Below, one piece after another: positions 34,588-42,148 of a stretch of 62,468 nucleotides of DNA (positions are counted from its first letter, which is position 1; each line of letters starts with the position of its first letter). Position numbers and translations under genes: made by a program. Below the pieces are notes generated by a model, which had not been told where the DNA came from, searched no databases, and saw only the letters and a program-made list of their open reading frames with translations. The DNA is from an uncultured Verrucomicrobiota bacterium. GTDB taxonomy: Bacteria; Verrucomicrobiota; Verrucomicrobiia; Opitutales; Seribacteraceae. The stretch spans positions 1-62,468 of the forward strand of contig CACMBV010000013.1 in the NCBI GenBank assembly GCA_902612125.1, in the 5' to 3' direction.

Positions 34588-35562
34588 ATGAAAATTGTTG
34601 TGATCGGGGCAGGCATATCCGGATCGGTGTGTGCATGGAAACTTGCCAAAGACGGGCATGATGTGACCCTTGTGGAAAAGGGCAGGGGTGTGGGTGGTCG
34701 AATGGCAACCCGTAGGATGGAGGGGGCAAGAATTGACCATGGTGCCCAGTTCTTCACGGTCAGGGATCCAAGAATGGTAGAACTTTTATCTCTTTGGCAG
34801 TATGAAAAAGCGGTGATTCCATGGTACGATCATATTCCGGGAAGACCGGATGTCCCCAAAGGGCAAAGATACCGGGGTTCTGAGGGCATGACCTCTCCGG
34901 CCAAGATTCTGGCCAAAGAGTTCACGGTTGAGACTTCTTTTTTTCTTCAGAGGATTGAGCATAAGAAGAACATCTGGACTCTACACCCAAAAGAAGATGG
35001 GCAGCGGACACTGGAAGCGGATCATTTGGTCCTTACCATACCATCCATTCAATTACTGGAGCTTTTCCAAAGAAGTGATTACGAGTTGGATGAGGATACC
35101 ATGATTCGTCTTCGATCCATTCGGCACACTCGATGCCTCGCCGTATTGGGAATTATGGACCGACCCTCATCCTTGGAGTCTCCTGGCACACTCACTCACC
35201 CTGTTCCCGAGATTGATTGGATTTCGGATAATCAGATTAAAGGAATCTCCCAAAAACCGGCTTGTACCATTCATGCCTCGGATGAATACTCGCAAAAATT
35301 TTGGAATGCTTCGGATTCAGAGAGGGTTCCTTCCTTACTTTCGATTGCTGAGGAGAATCTGAATGTAAAAATCATGTCCTGGTCATCTCATCGGTGGGGA
35401 TTCGCCAAACCGGTGGTTACTTTTGGAGCAACTCACTGGCATTCCTCCCCAAGGGGCATCACCCTTGCCGGTGATGGCTTTGGCGGGGAAAGAATAGAAA
35501 AGGCGGCCATGTCCGGCTGGGACGCTGCCGCTGCCATTATTGGAGAAACGGGTAATCCTTAG
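34588..35562 (+). CDS. Renalase-like NAD(P)/FAD-dependent oxidoreductase
   Basis: This 324-residue flavoprotein has the N-terminal FAD motif IVVIGAGISGSVCAWKL, then LVEKGRGVGGRMATRR and the characteristic DHGAQFFTVRDP of renalase-like and slr/At NAD(P)-binding proteins, plus the C-terminal FAD segment GITLAGDGFGGERIEKA. Bacterial renalases oxidise unproductive dihydro-NAD(P) isomers, with O2 or another acceptor, so this may be metabolite repair. It starts divergently from pirin and ends 4 bp inside the convergent outer-membrane protein gene. Light-stress clusters in other phyla also contain such flavoproteins. Confidence 0.85.
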   Translation: MKIVVIGAGISGSVCAWKLAKDGHDVTLVEKGRGVGGRMATRRMEGARIDHGAQFFTVRDPRMVELLSLWQYEKAVIPWYDHIPGRPDVPKGQRYRGSEGMTSPAKILAKEFTVETSFFLQRIEHKKNIWTLHPKEDGQRTLEADHLVLTIPSIQLLELFQRSDYELDEDTMIRLRSIRHTRCLAVLGIMDRPSSLESPGTLTHPVPEIDWISDNQIKGISQKPACTIHASDEYSQKFWNASDSERVPSLLSIAEENLNVKIMSWSSHRWGFAKPVVTFGATHWHSSPRGITLAGDGFGGERIEKAAMSGWDAAAAIIGETGNP

Positions 35563-36425
35563 AATTGGTATTGATATCCGATTTCAAAAACACCCCCATT
35601 TTCCACATCACGATCCCGAATGGACCCGGGTGATTCAATTTCAAGTTCTCCGGCAAAATCATACCCTGCACCCGCAAAAACCGAGTGATCATCATCGAAA
35701 CTCCATTGCAGTTTTGCAGAAATTCGGTAGGAACGATACCTTAGGTTTCGTTCTTCCAGTATACCTCCGTAGGTAGCTTCCGTGTTCCATCGGTTGCCCA
35801 CAAATTGTGCTCCCAGCTTGAGTGCCAAGGAATCCGAGAGTTGGTAACTGTATTGGATGATCGGTCCGGCAATGACGAGGCTTGACCAGTCAGACGGTTC
35901 CCAAATCAATCCAAGTGCCGGTACAAATAAATCGTCACCGATACCCGTGGTGTAAACGGCTCCGAAAATCCATTGCAAATGGTCAGACTGCTTCCATTTC
36001 GCCCCGCCAATGGTCAGAAAATTAAAGGCATCCTTGTCCGTATTTTCATAATCACCAGCCAGGGTGGGATTGAAAAGAAATAGCCAGTCCAAGGTGTCAC
36101 TGCTTTTTTTACTGAGAAAAAAGGCGAGATCAAGGGAGTGCAGTCTATCCTCATCGAGTTCCATGAGATCGGTGAAATCAAGATCCGTTGACTGGTAACG
36201 AACCCCGGCGGCAAATTTCCAGTCTCCGGCTTCCTTGAAAAAGACCGGGGTACGAATTTCCCATTGATTATAACCAATTTCAGCATTGGTTCCTTTGATT
36301 TCCCGATCTGAACCGCTTTCATAAGCCAGGCGAATGGCAGCCAGATCAGACATACCTTCCTGAGCCTTCATCATAATGCATGACAATATGAGTAAGAAAA
36401 ACGCGAGACTAATACTACATTTCAT
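35559..36425 (-). CDS. DUF6268-like outer-membrane beta-barrel protein
   Basis: This 288-residue protein has a signal peptide (residues 1 to about 21, ending MMKA-QE) and alternating amphipathic strands rich in aromatic residues, ending in a terminal Phe (GYQYQF), as in outer-membrane barrels. The repeated pattern LQWIFGAVYTTGIGDD ... GLIWEPSDWSSLVIAGP matches DUF6268-type proteins common in Verrucomicrobia and Planctomycetes. Its function is unknown; it could be a porin or assembly-related. A good sigma-70 promoter lies immediately upstream with no room for a leader. The end overlaps the convergent renalase-like gene. Confidence 0.75.
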   Translation of the reverse strand: MKCSISLAFFLLILSCIMMKAQEGMSDLAAIRLAYESGSDREIKGTNAEIGYNQWEIRTPVFFKEAGDWKFAAGVRYQSTDLDFTDLMELDEDRLHSLDLAFFLSKKSSDTLDWLFLFNPTLAGDYENTDKDAFNFLTIGGAKWKQSDHLQWIFGAVYTTGIGDDLFVPALGLIWEPSDWSSLVIAGPIIQYSYQLSDSLALKLGAQFVGNRWNTEATYGGILEERNLRYRSYRISAKLQWSFDDDHSVFAGAGYDFAGELEIESPGSIRDRDVENGGVFEIGYQYQF

Positions 36426-36431
36426 CTATTC

Positions 36432-36460
36432 TTATTAGTCGGCGCCTACACCTTGGTCAA
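36432..36460 (-). promoter_or_regulatory. Sigma-70-type promoter of the outer-membrane protein gene
   Basis: TTGACC (36460-36455), a 17-bp spacer and TAATAA (36437-36432) on the minus strand form a good housekeeping promoter. The ATG at 36425 is 6 bases after the -10, so the predicted start of transcription coincides with the start codon. Nearby GACTAATAGG (36488-36497) on the plus strand is inverted relative to this -10 region and may belong to the divergent gene. Confidence 0.55.
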
Positions 36461-36502
36461 GGGGAGGTTGCTCTACAGAGAAAAGACTAATAGGAAAAAC
36501 CT

Positions 36503-36961
36503 GTGCACCATTTGAAACAAATACAAACCCTGCCAGTCGATCGGGAAATTCTCTGGGAATTTATTTCGGTTCCCCAAAACCTGAACAAGATTACTCCTCC
36601 GGAAATGGCCTTCGAAATTATAGGGGAACCACCGGAAAAAACCTTTGCGGGACTGCTTCTGGAGTATCGGGTGAAAGTCCCGCTGCTTGGCTGGTCGAGC
36701 TGGCTCACTGAAATAAAATATGTGGAGGAGGGATTTTCATTTATGGATGAGCAACGTGTGGGTCCTTATAAGTTGTGGTTGCATACTCATAAGTTGGAAG
36801 ATACCGATGAGGGTACCCGAATGACTGATGATATCCGTTACCTCGTTCCATTTGGTCCAATCGGCTCGCTAGCAAATGCCCTTTATGTGGGAAGGACCCT
36901 TCGCCAAGTTTTTCACTACCGAAGGGTGAAAATGGAGGAAATTTTTGGCAAAGCCCAATGA
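36503..36961 (+). CDS. SRPBCC (START-like) family protein
   Basis: This 152-residue protein has the helix-grip SRPBCC pattern: an N-terminal strand (LKQIQTLPVDREILWEFISVPQNLNKITPP), conserved central strands and a long C-terminal helix (FHYRRVKMEEIFG). Such folds bind hydrophobic ligands. Close relatives are regularly found in photolyase/CFA stress clusters. The start is a GTG with no strong ribosome site. The stop overlaps the DUF2071 start by 4 bp (ATGA), so the two are co-translated. A ligand cannot be named. Confidence 0.82.
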   Translation: MHHLKQIQTLPVDREILWEFISVPQNLNKITPPEMAFEIIGEPPEKTFAGLLLEYRVKVPLLGWSSWLTEIKYVEEGFSFMDEQRVGPYKLWLHTHKLEDTDEGTRMTDDIRYLVPFGPIGSLANALYVGRTLRQVFHYRRVKMEEIFGKAQ

Positions 36962-37704
36962 TCCAAACTTTTTTGGATAAATTCATGGTGCAGCACTGGA
37001 GTGATCTGCTTCTCCTTCACTGGCCCGTTTCGCCGGAAATTCTTCGCCCCACCATCCCTGATGATCTGGACTTGGATCTTTTTGAAGGACAGGCATGGGC
37101 CAGTGTGGTTGGTTTTCATCTGTCTGGATTACGGATACATCCCGTTCGTTGGATTCCATGGGGAGAGTTTGATGAGGTAAACCTGAGAACTTATGTAAAA
37201 AGGGCGGATGGGAAAAGAGGCGTCTGGTTTTATTCCTTGGATTCAACGGATATATTTGCGGTGTTCGGTGCGCGCATTCTCTACGGACTCGGCTATCGTT
37301 CAGCCCATATAAACAGATCTTCAACCGCTCGGGCCATCTTTTATGAATCAACCACTCATCGGATATTCAGAAAGGTACCTGCCAGATTTGGTGCTCAGTT
37401 GGATAAATCCGTTGGTTCAGCAAGGACTGCCCGGGGACCGCTCGATCAGTTTTTACTTGAACGGTACCGGTTTTGGACAAGAAGAACGGCAGGGAGCAGA
37501 TCAAGCTCTGCTCAGGTCAGGCATCGTCCTTATGATGCGGTGAGGTTACAAAGCACCGAGTATCGGGGAAGTTTGTTTGAAGCTTTTGGATTGCCCGAAC
37601 CACAGAATCCACCGGACATAGCTCATTACTGCCGGGGATTTTCAGTGGAGGCATCCGCCCCGAATTGGCTTTATAAAACCGCGGGCCAGGCAAACCAAAG
37701 GTAG
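36958..37704 (+). CDS. DUF2071 (YqjF-like) family protein
   Basis: This 248-residue protein has the DUF2071 pattern: an N-terminal LLLHWPVSPEILRPTIPDDLDLDLFEGQAWASVVGFHL, then VNLRTYVKRADGKRGVWFYSLD. The family (acetoacetate-decarboxylase-like fold) has no firm function. The middle part, from about residue 105 to 190, is unusually Arg/Ser-rich (SVGSARTARGPLDQ, TRRTAGSRSSSAQ) and does not read like the family, while the end (RGFSVEASAPNWL) is more normal, so a local pair of frameshifts is possible. The last 34 bp overlap the end of the convergent anti-sigma gene. Confidence 0.72.
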   Translation: MIQTFLDKFMVQHWSDLLLLHWPVSPEILRPTIPDDLDLDLFEGQAWASVVGFHLSGLRIHPVRWIPWGEFDEVNLRTYVKRADGKRGVWFYSLDSTDIFAVFGARILYGLGYRSAHINRSSTARAIFYESTTHRIFRKVPARFGAQLDKSVGSARTARGPLDQFLLERYRFWTRRTAGSRSSSAQVRHRPYDAVRLQSTEYRGSLFEAFGLPEPQNPPDIAHYCRGFSVEASAPNWLYKTAGQANQR

Positions 37705-38876
37705 GTAAAGTCTTTGATTCTGTTGATGCCGTAAATCTTTCTTTCCTGCAGGTCTTTGAGATCCGTGGACCGGTGACCCCGTAACATGGAATCTTCAATC
37801 AATTTCCACAAATAATAATCCTGCAATGCCATGCCTGATATCACCGAAGATCCTGTGATTATTTCTTGGAGTGAGCGGTGTTCATGATCTGACATTTTAG
37901 CAGTGGCCACGGCTAGAGTTGCACCGGGAATGGCATCTTTCAAGAGCTCCATGTGAAAGTCACCTGTGGAGGACCGTGGTGCAAGTAGATTAGCCAAACA
38001 ATACATATTCGCATCATACTCGGCAAATTCAATGCATCTTTCGGTCACGGGGCCGTCAAAGAAATGGCCGCATTTTACCTGACCCTTTGATGAGAAATAT
38101 GCATGTTCAGCCCCCCACCATTTGGTTTGCAGAAGTCCTGCTCCGTGTAATCGGAGTTTTTCATCTTCGATCAGACCTTCCGGGTCAAGGTCCTTAAAGG
38201 ATGCTCTCATAATTTTTAATTGATCACGGCAAAGGTAAAACATCCTGCGGGTATCCGCCAGGTTTGCCTTATTTTCCCGCAAACGGTCCGAAAAGAAAGA
38301 GAGCGATGGGAGAGTGGCAAGGGCGGTACGCAATACGGAACGAGAGACCGGATTTTCACTGTTGAAATCATGTCCCAGAATTTGATCAACTCCTTGACTT
38401 AGGGATGGCTTTGAGCGGAGAACGGATTGAAGATCATCAAATTCTCCGGCAGCCGCTTTGGAATTACCCGAAATCAGAGGGAGAAGATTCTGTAAATGAT
38501 CGTAACTGGCAAGAACTTCGTTTTTGATGGCTCCTTGTTGAATGTCGTTAATGTCGACCGAGGCATCCCCTCCTTGATAACGATTCATGGAAAAGGAGAA
38601 ATTATTGCGCAGACGGGAAATGTCGTCAGTGCTCAGAAAGGGATCAAAATCCATTTTGGGTTCGCAATATTCCATGACCCTCGAACGAACTTCGTTGCTT
38701 AGAGAGGCAGGCACTGCGGTCATCGAAAGACTTGCACAATCCTCCTGTGCTTCGACTAAAAACTTGCGGACATCATCATCCTCTTCCAACCGTGCTTCGA
38801 AAAGAAGGGAGTCTTCCTTGGGTAAGACACCAAGAGTGTAATCGAGAGCTGTTTGCTTAAGAGATTCCAATTTCAA
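37671..38876 (-). CDS. Putative cytosolic anti-sigma factor with unknown sensor domain
   Basis: This 401-residue protein lies 86 bp downstream of an ECF sigma gene. Residues about 5-65 (LKQTALDYTLGVLPKEDSLL ... EARLEEDDDVRKFLVEAQE) look like the helical N-terminus of RskA-type anti-sigma factors, without the zinc-binding HxxxCxxC. Residues about 80-401 match nothing I recognise. This part is largely helical, has no transmembrane segment, and contains several cysteines and histidines (VKCGHFF, TERCIEF, MYCLAN). It is therefore probably a cytoplasmic anti-sigma factor with its own sensor. It is not a ChrR cupin. The start is TTG 38876 (or TTG 38870). The anti-sigma role is inferred from position and the N-terminal pattern. 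Confidence 0.6.
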   Translation of the reverse strand: MKLESLKQTALDYTLGVLPKEDSLLFEARLEEDDDVRKFLVEAQEDCASLSMTAVPASLSNEVRSRVMEYCEPKMDFDPFLSTDDISRLRNNFSFSMNRYQGGDASVDINDIQQGAIKNEVLASYDHLQNLLPLISGNSKAAAGEFDDLQSVLRSKPSLSQGVDQILGHDFNSENPVSRSVLRTALATLPSLSFFSDRLRENKANLADTRRMFYLCRDQLKIMRASFKDLDPEGLIEDEKLRLHGAGLLQTKWWGAEHAYFSSKGQVKCGHFFDGPVTERCIEFAEYDANMYCLANLLAPRSSTGDFHMELLKDAIPGATLAVATAKMSDHEHRSLQEIITGSSVISGMALQDYYLWKLIEDSMLRGHRSTDLKDLQERKIYGINRIKDFTYLWFAWPAVL

Positions 38877-38962
38877 TACTTACTAATGGAATTACTCTGC
38901 AATACAAACCTGTGAGGCTGGTTGTGCCAGGCAATCAATGTTTTTAAGCTATTCATACATGG

Positions 38963-39520
38963 TCAGGTACGTAAGGTGGCCAGGGTGTGTCTAAGTTTTT
39001 CTATTCCCAGACGAATGCGTGATTTGACTGTCCCAAGAGAGAGTTCCAACCGTTCAGAAATTTCTTCATGATTTAAACCCTTGAAATAGGAAAGTTCCAA
39101 AACTTTCACCTGCTCGGGGGGAAGCTTTTCAAAAGCCCGCCTCAGATGACTACGCTCATCACTGACCGTTGCCTGTTCCGCTCCATCAGAGGCATTCTGA
39201 TCCTCTCTTCCTGAGAGAATCTCATCCGATTCACCACGATCGACTCTTCTTTTCCGGGAACGTACACGGTCAATGCTACGGTTGCGGGTCAAAACCAACA
39301 GCCAGCTACTAAATTTCCCCTTGTCCGGTGCATAGGATTCAGGCTTCCGCCAAAGAAAGGCAAAGATGTCCTGAATTACCTCTTCAGCTTCCCAACGATC
39401 GCCAAGAATTTCCAGGGATAAGGAAAACATTGCACCGGCAAACCCGTCATACAAATCCACTAAGGCGGAAGAATCTCCGTCTTTTATTTTGTACCATAAG
39501 TCATTTTCGATCGTTGGCAT
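38963..39520 (-). CDS. ECF-family RNA polymerase sigma factor
   Basis: This 185-residue sigma factor has only regions 2 and 4. Region 2 includes EAEEVIQDIFAFLWRKPESY and the -10 contact segment FSSWLLVLTRNRSIDRVRSRKRR. Region 4 has LPPEQVKVLELSYFKGLNHEEISERLELSLGTVKSRIRLG, similar to SigK/RpoE-like ECF groups. It would direct RNA polymerase to stress promoters and be held by the anti-sigma candidate downstream. Its own upstream region contains only a weak resemblance to the TGATCT-N16-CG motif, so autoregulation is unproven. It is the most likely reader of the promoters at 21193, 27769 and possibly 32086. Confidence 0.92.
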   Translation of the reverse strand: MPTIENDLWYKIKDGDSSALVDLYDGFAGAMFSLSLEILGDRWEAEEVIQDIFAFLWRKPESYAPDKGKFSSWLLVLTRNRSIDRVRSRKRRVDRGESDEILSGREDQNASDGAEQATVSDERSHLRRAFEKLPPEQVKVLELSYFKGLNHEEISERLELSLGTVKSRIRLGIEKLRHTLATLRT

Positions 39521-39753
39521 AAGTTATCTTTCATCCGATAGGATAGTCTGTTTCTGATGAAAGAAGGCGTTTACCGCAATTGATTTTTTGTAGTCTGTTG
39601 CTGATTTTCCCTAAAAATGAGAAATAAAAAGGCTCCTTACAAGGTGCATAACGGATGCTTTCTGGATTTGCGGGCCAATTGGCTAATTTTTCCTTTTCCA
39701 CATTCTTTGCAAATGTTGGCATCCTCACCCAATGAGGAATGTTTTTGATCCGC

Positions 39754-40143
39754 TTATCCTTCTTCCATTTGATAAGCCTGAAGATCTGTAAGCTTGACTA
39801 CCGCGAGGGCTGATTCCTCACAGGCGGCCAATTTTACCTTGGGAGCGATTCCCGCTTCCAGGGCTTCCTGCCAACGTCCGGCACACAAACACCAGCAATC
39901 CCCCTCCTTCAATCCCGGGAAGTTATATTCCGGCCTGGGAGTGGAAAGATCATTACCCATCGCCTGACTGAAGGCCAGAAATTCAGTGGTCATACGGGCA
40001 CAGATCACATGCATGCCTCCGTCATTTTTGTCGGTTTCACAAGTGCCATTTCGGTACCATCCAGTGCTCAATTTATTGCAGCAAGGTTGCAAGGGTTCCC
40101 CCATGACATTTTTCGGTCCTTCATTTTTAATTGGTGCTATCAT
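39754..40143 (-). CDS. DUF2237 family protein
   Basis: This 129-residue protein matches the DUF2237 family over its whole length: NVMGEPLQPCCNKLSTGWYRNGTC, GGMHVICARMTTEFLAFSQAMGNDLSTPRPEYNFPGLKEGD and the end WCLCAGRWQEALEAG. Conserved cysteines (PCC, GTC, VICA, CWCLC) suggest metal or redox binding. The function is unknown, although the family is frequently encoded near photolyase or light-stress genes. It stands alone, followed by about 230 bp without a clear gene before the ECF sigma gene. Confidence 0.88.
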   Translation of the reverse strand: MIAPIKNEGPKNVMGEPLQPCCNKLSTGWYRNGTCETDKNDGGMHVICARMTTEFLAFSQAMGNDLSTPRPEYNFPGLKEGDCWCLCAGRWQEALEAGIAPKVKLAACEESALAVVKLTDLQAYQMEEG

Positions 40144-40329
40144 ACTTCTTAATTCAAGCCGACTTCAGTGTCCTCACAAGCTCGAAATGTTGGATGAGGA
40201 ACGAAATTTCGAATGATCGATCCAGTAAATGGAAGAGTGAGATTGAAGGGCGAAGAGTGAAAAGAGCAGGGGAGCCAGCCTCTGCTTGTTTCTATCTCGC
40301 TATTTGGTTATCAGAAAGCCCATTCACCC

Positions 40330-40460
40330 TTGTCATCGCGAGGGCGTAAGCCCGCGGCGATCCAATGACCCTCAGCAAATGAAACACATATCGGCCCGCA
40401 TCCTCCGAGACGCGGTGGATTGCCGCGTCAGTCACTAAAGTTCCTTCCTCGCAATGACAA
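40330..40460. repeat. MITE-like inverted-repeat element (complete copy)
   Basis: The element begins TTGTCATCGCGAGGGCG and ends CTCGCAATGACAA, imperfect inverted repeats of each other; inside, CCGCGGCGATCCA pairs with GTGGATTGCCGCG. It is about 131 bp and non-coding. Similar GTCATTGCGAGG...CGCGGCAATCC dispersed repeats are known from many unrelated bacterial genomes. The interior also holds a GC-rich stretch that could fold. Confidence 0.7.
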
Positions 40461-40509
40461 CTTGAGAACCCCAATCTTCATCGTTCCCTTCATGGTTAAA
40501 AGATGGCGC

Positions 40510-40543
40510 TTGTCATCGCGAGGGCGAAGCCCGCGGTGATCCA
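40510..40543. repeat. Partial second copy of the MITE-like element
   Basis: TTGTCATCGCGAGGGCGAAG and the following CCCGCGG-TGATCCA repeat the left end of the element at 40330 with a few changes; the right end is missing. It lies 50 bp from the first copy, in direct orientation. Confidence 0.65.
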
Positions 40544-40620
40544 CTCTGAGTCAGTAATCCAAGGGTCAACCGCATTTCCTGCGTGACCCATCGGCAATTT
40601 CCTGCAACTTATTCGAATAA

Positions 40621-41982
40621 ATGGCAGAATTTCTATCTTCATTCTCGGGTTGGCTCTGGGGGAATTTGCTCTACCTTTTGTTGGGTGGAGGATTTTTCTT
40701 TGCGGTATTTTCACGCTTTTCTCCTTTTCGCTATTTGGGTCATGGACTGGCCTTGCTGCTGGGCAAAAATGTAGAGAAGGAGGCACCCGGGGAGGTAAGT
40801 CATTTTCGGGCTCTTTGCAGTGCCCTGTCCGGTACAGTCGGGATGGGCAATGTGGCGGGCGTGGCGGTTGCCATTACCCAGGGCGGGCCGGGAGCTTTAT
40901 TCTGGATGTGGGTCTGTGCCCTGCTCGGAATGGCCACCAAGTTCTACACCTGTTCGCTGGCAGTGATGTATCGGGGAAAGGATGAAAACGGGGTAGAGCA
41001 GGGGGGGCCAATGTATTTTATTCGGGAAGGACTTGGTGAGAAGTGGAAACCCCTGGCTATCTTGTTTGCCGGATGCGGGATGTTTGGCTGTCTGCCCCTC
41101 TTGCAGTCCAATCAATTGACCCAGATTATGAACACCATGTTTTTCGAACCGCAGGGCTGGTTTGTAGGTTCAGAGGATACAAGGCAGATGGGAAATGCCC
41201 TGTTCGGCTTATTTCTTGCCGTGGTGGTGGGTTTGGTGGTGATTGGTGGAATTAAGCGCATCGGATCCGTCGCTGCCCGTTTGGTTCCGGGAATGGTAGT
41301 TTTATACGGAGCTACCTCCCTGGTGATTATTTTACTCCATGTGGATCGAATATTTCCATCTCTCAGCCTTATCTTTTCTGATGCTTTTACCGGCCAGGCG
41401 GTCGCGGGAGGAGCACTGGGCATGGTGATCGTGACGGGAGTCCGCCGGGCCGCCTTTTCCAATGAGGCGGGAATGGGGACCGAAGCCATGGCACACGGAG
41501 CGGCCAGGACCAGGGAGCCGATTCGCGAAGGAGTGGTGGCGATGTGGGGACCGGTTATCGACACCTTGCTGATGTGTACTCTGACCGGACTGGTCCTGAT
41601 GGTCACGGATGTCTGGGATTCCGGAATTGGTGATGGCGTGCTCCTGACCACGCAGGCGTTTCAGCTCGCACTTCCCGGTGTCGGACCCTATCTACTACTT
41701 GCCGGCGTGCTTTGCCTGAGTTTTTCTTCGATGCTCGGGTTTTCTTATTATGTGGTGAAGTGTGGCTGTTTTCTTTTTGGACAAAAAGCACGATTGCCAG
41801 TACTTGGATTTTACTTACTCACGATCGTAGTTTCTGCAATGGTGAAAATGGAGGTAATTATCAATTTTCTGGATATTGCGTTCGGGCTGATGGCGATCCC
41901 CACGATCCTTTCGAGCATGCTATTGGCTCCCCGGGTGAATGAGGCGGCCCGGAGGTATTTTGCCGGCTTGAAGACGGCCTGA
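40621..41982 (+). CDS. Sodium:alanine/glycine symporter family (AGCS) transporter
   Basis: This 453-residue membrane protein has about eleven predicted helices and the family motifs SALSGTVGMGNVAGVAVAITQGGPGALFWMW, GGPMYFIREGLG and AAFSNEAGMGTEAMAHGA. AGCS carriers import alanine, glycine or related amino acids with sodium. The family assignment is firm; the substrate is not. The gene stands alone after the repeat region. The low-GC flank and a gap of about 165 bp separate it from the convergent aldehyde dehydrogenase gene. Confidence 0.92.
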   Translation: MAEFLSSFSGWLWGNLLYLLLGGGFFFAVFSRFSPFRYLGHGLALLLGKNVEKEAPGEVSHFRALCSALSGTVGMGNVAGVAVAITQGGPGALFWMWVCALLGMATKFYTCSLAVMYRGKDENGVEQGGPMYFIREGLGEKWKPLAILFAGCGMFGCLPLLQSNQLTQIMNTMFFEPQGWFVGSEDTRQMGNALFGLFLAVVVGLVVIGGIKRIGSVAARLVPGMVVLYGATSLVIILLHVDRIFPSLSLIFSDAFTGQAVAGGALGMVIVTGVRRAAFSNEAGMGTEAMAHGAARTREPIREGVVAMWGPVIDTLLMCTLTGLVLMVTDVWDSGIGDGVLLTTQAFQLALPGVGPYLLLAGVLCLSFSSMLGFSYYVVKCGCFLFGQKARLPVLGFYLLTIVVSAMVKMEVIINFLDIAFGLMAIPTILSSMLLAPRVNEAARRYFAGLKTA

Positions 41983-42148
41983 GTCAGCTAAGTAATTTCC
42001 CAGGCGGGAGGGCATACCAAACGGTGAGCACGCAGGGAGCAATAAAAATGGCAATCTTATGATCCAGGAATCAAATCCTTGAGGATGATTGAGAGTAGAT
42101 TGCCAGGTTATGGGTATTTTCGAAAAAATATAAAAATTCTTGGAAAAT

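Larger units (their letters stand above)
40144..40620. other. Intergenic stretch holding two repeat elements
   Basis: No gene was recognised between the DUF2237 gene and the symporter. The stretch contains a complete and a partial copy of a small inverted-repeat element (annotated separately) and otherwise only promoter-sized sequence. Confidence 0.5.

Noticed and set aside
39521-39640. ECF motif upstream of the ECF sigma gene (CATCAG-N16-CGGATG)
   Set aside because: Only the CG and spacing agree; the -35 half does not match TGATCT.
39531-39728. Possible decayed DUF2256-type zinc protein: one frame reads CKECGK, another gives an IRYAPCKE end
   Set aside because: Joining them needs two frameshifts, and the match to the W/C pattern of DUF2256 is too weak to call.
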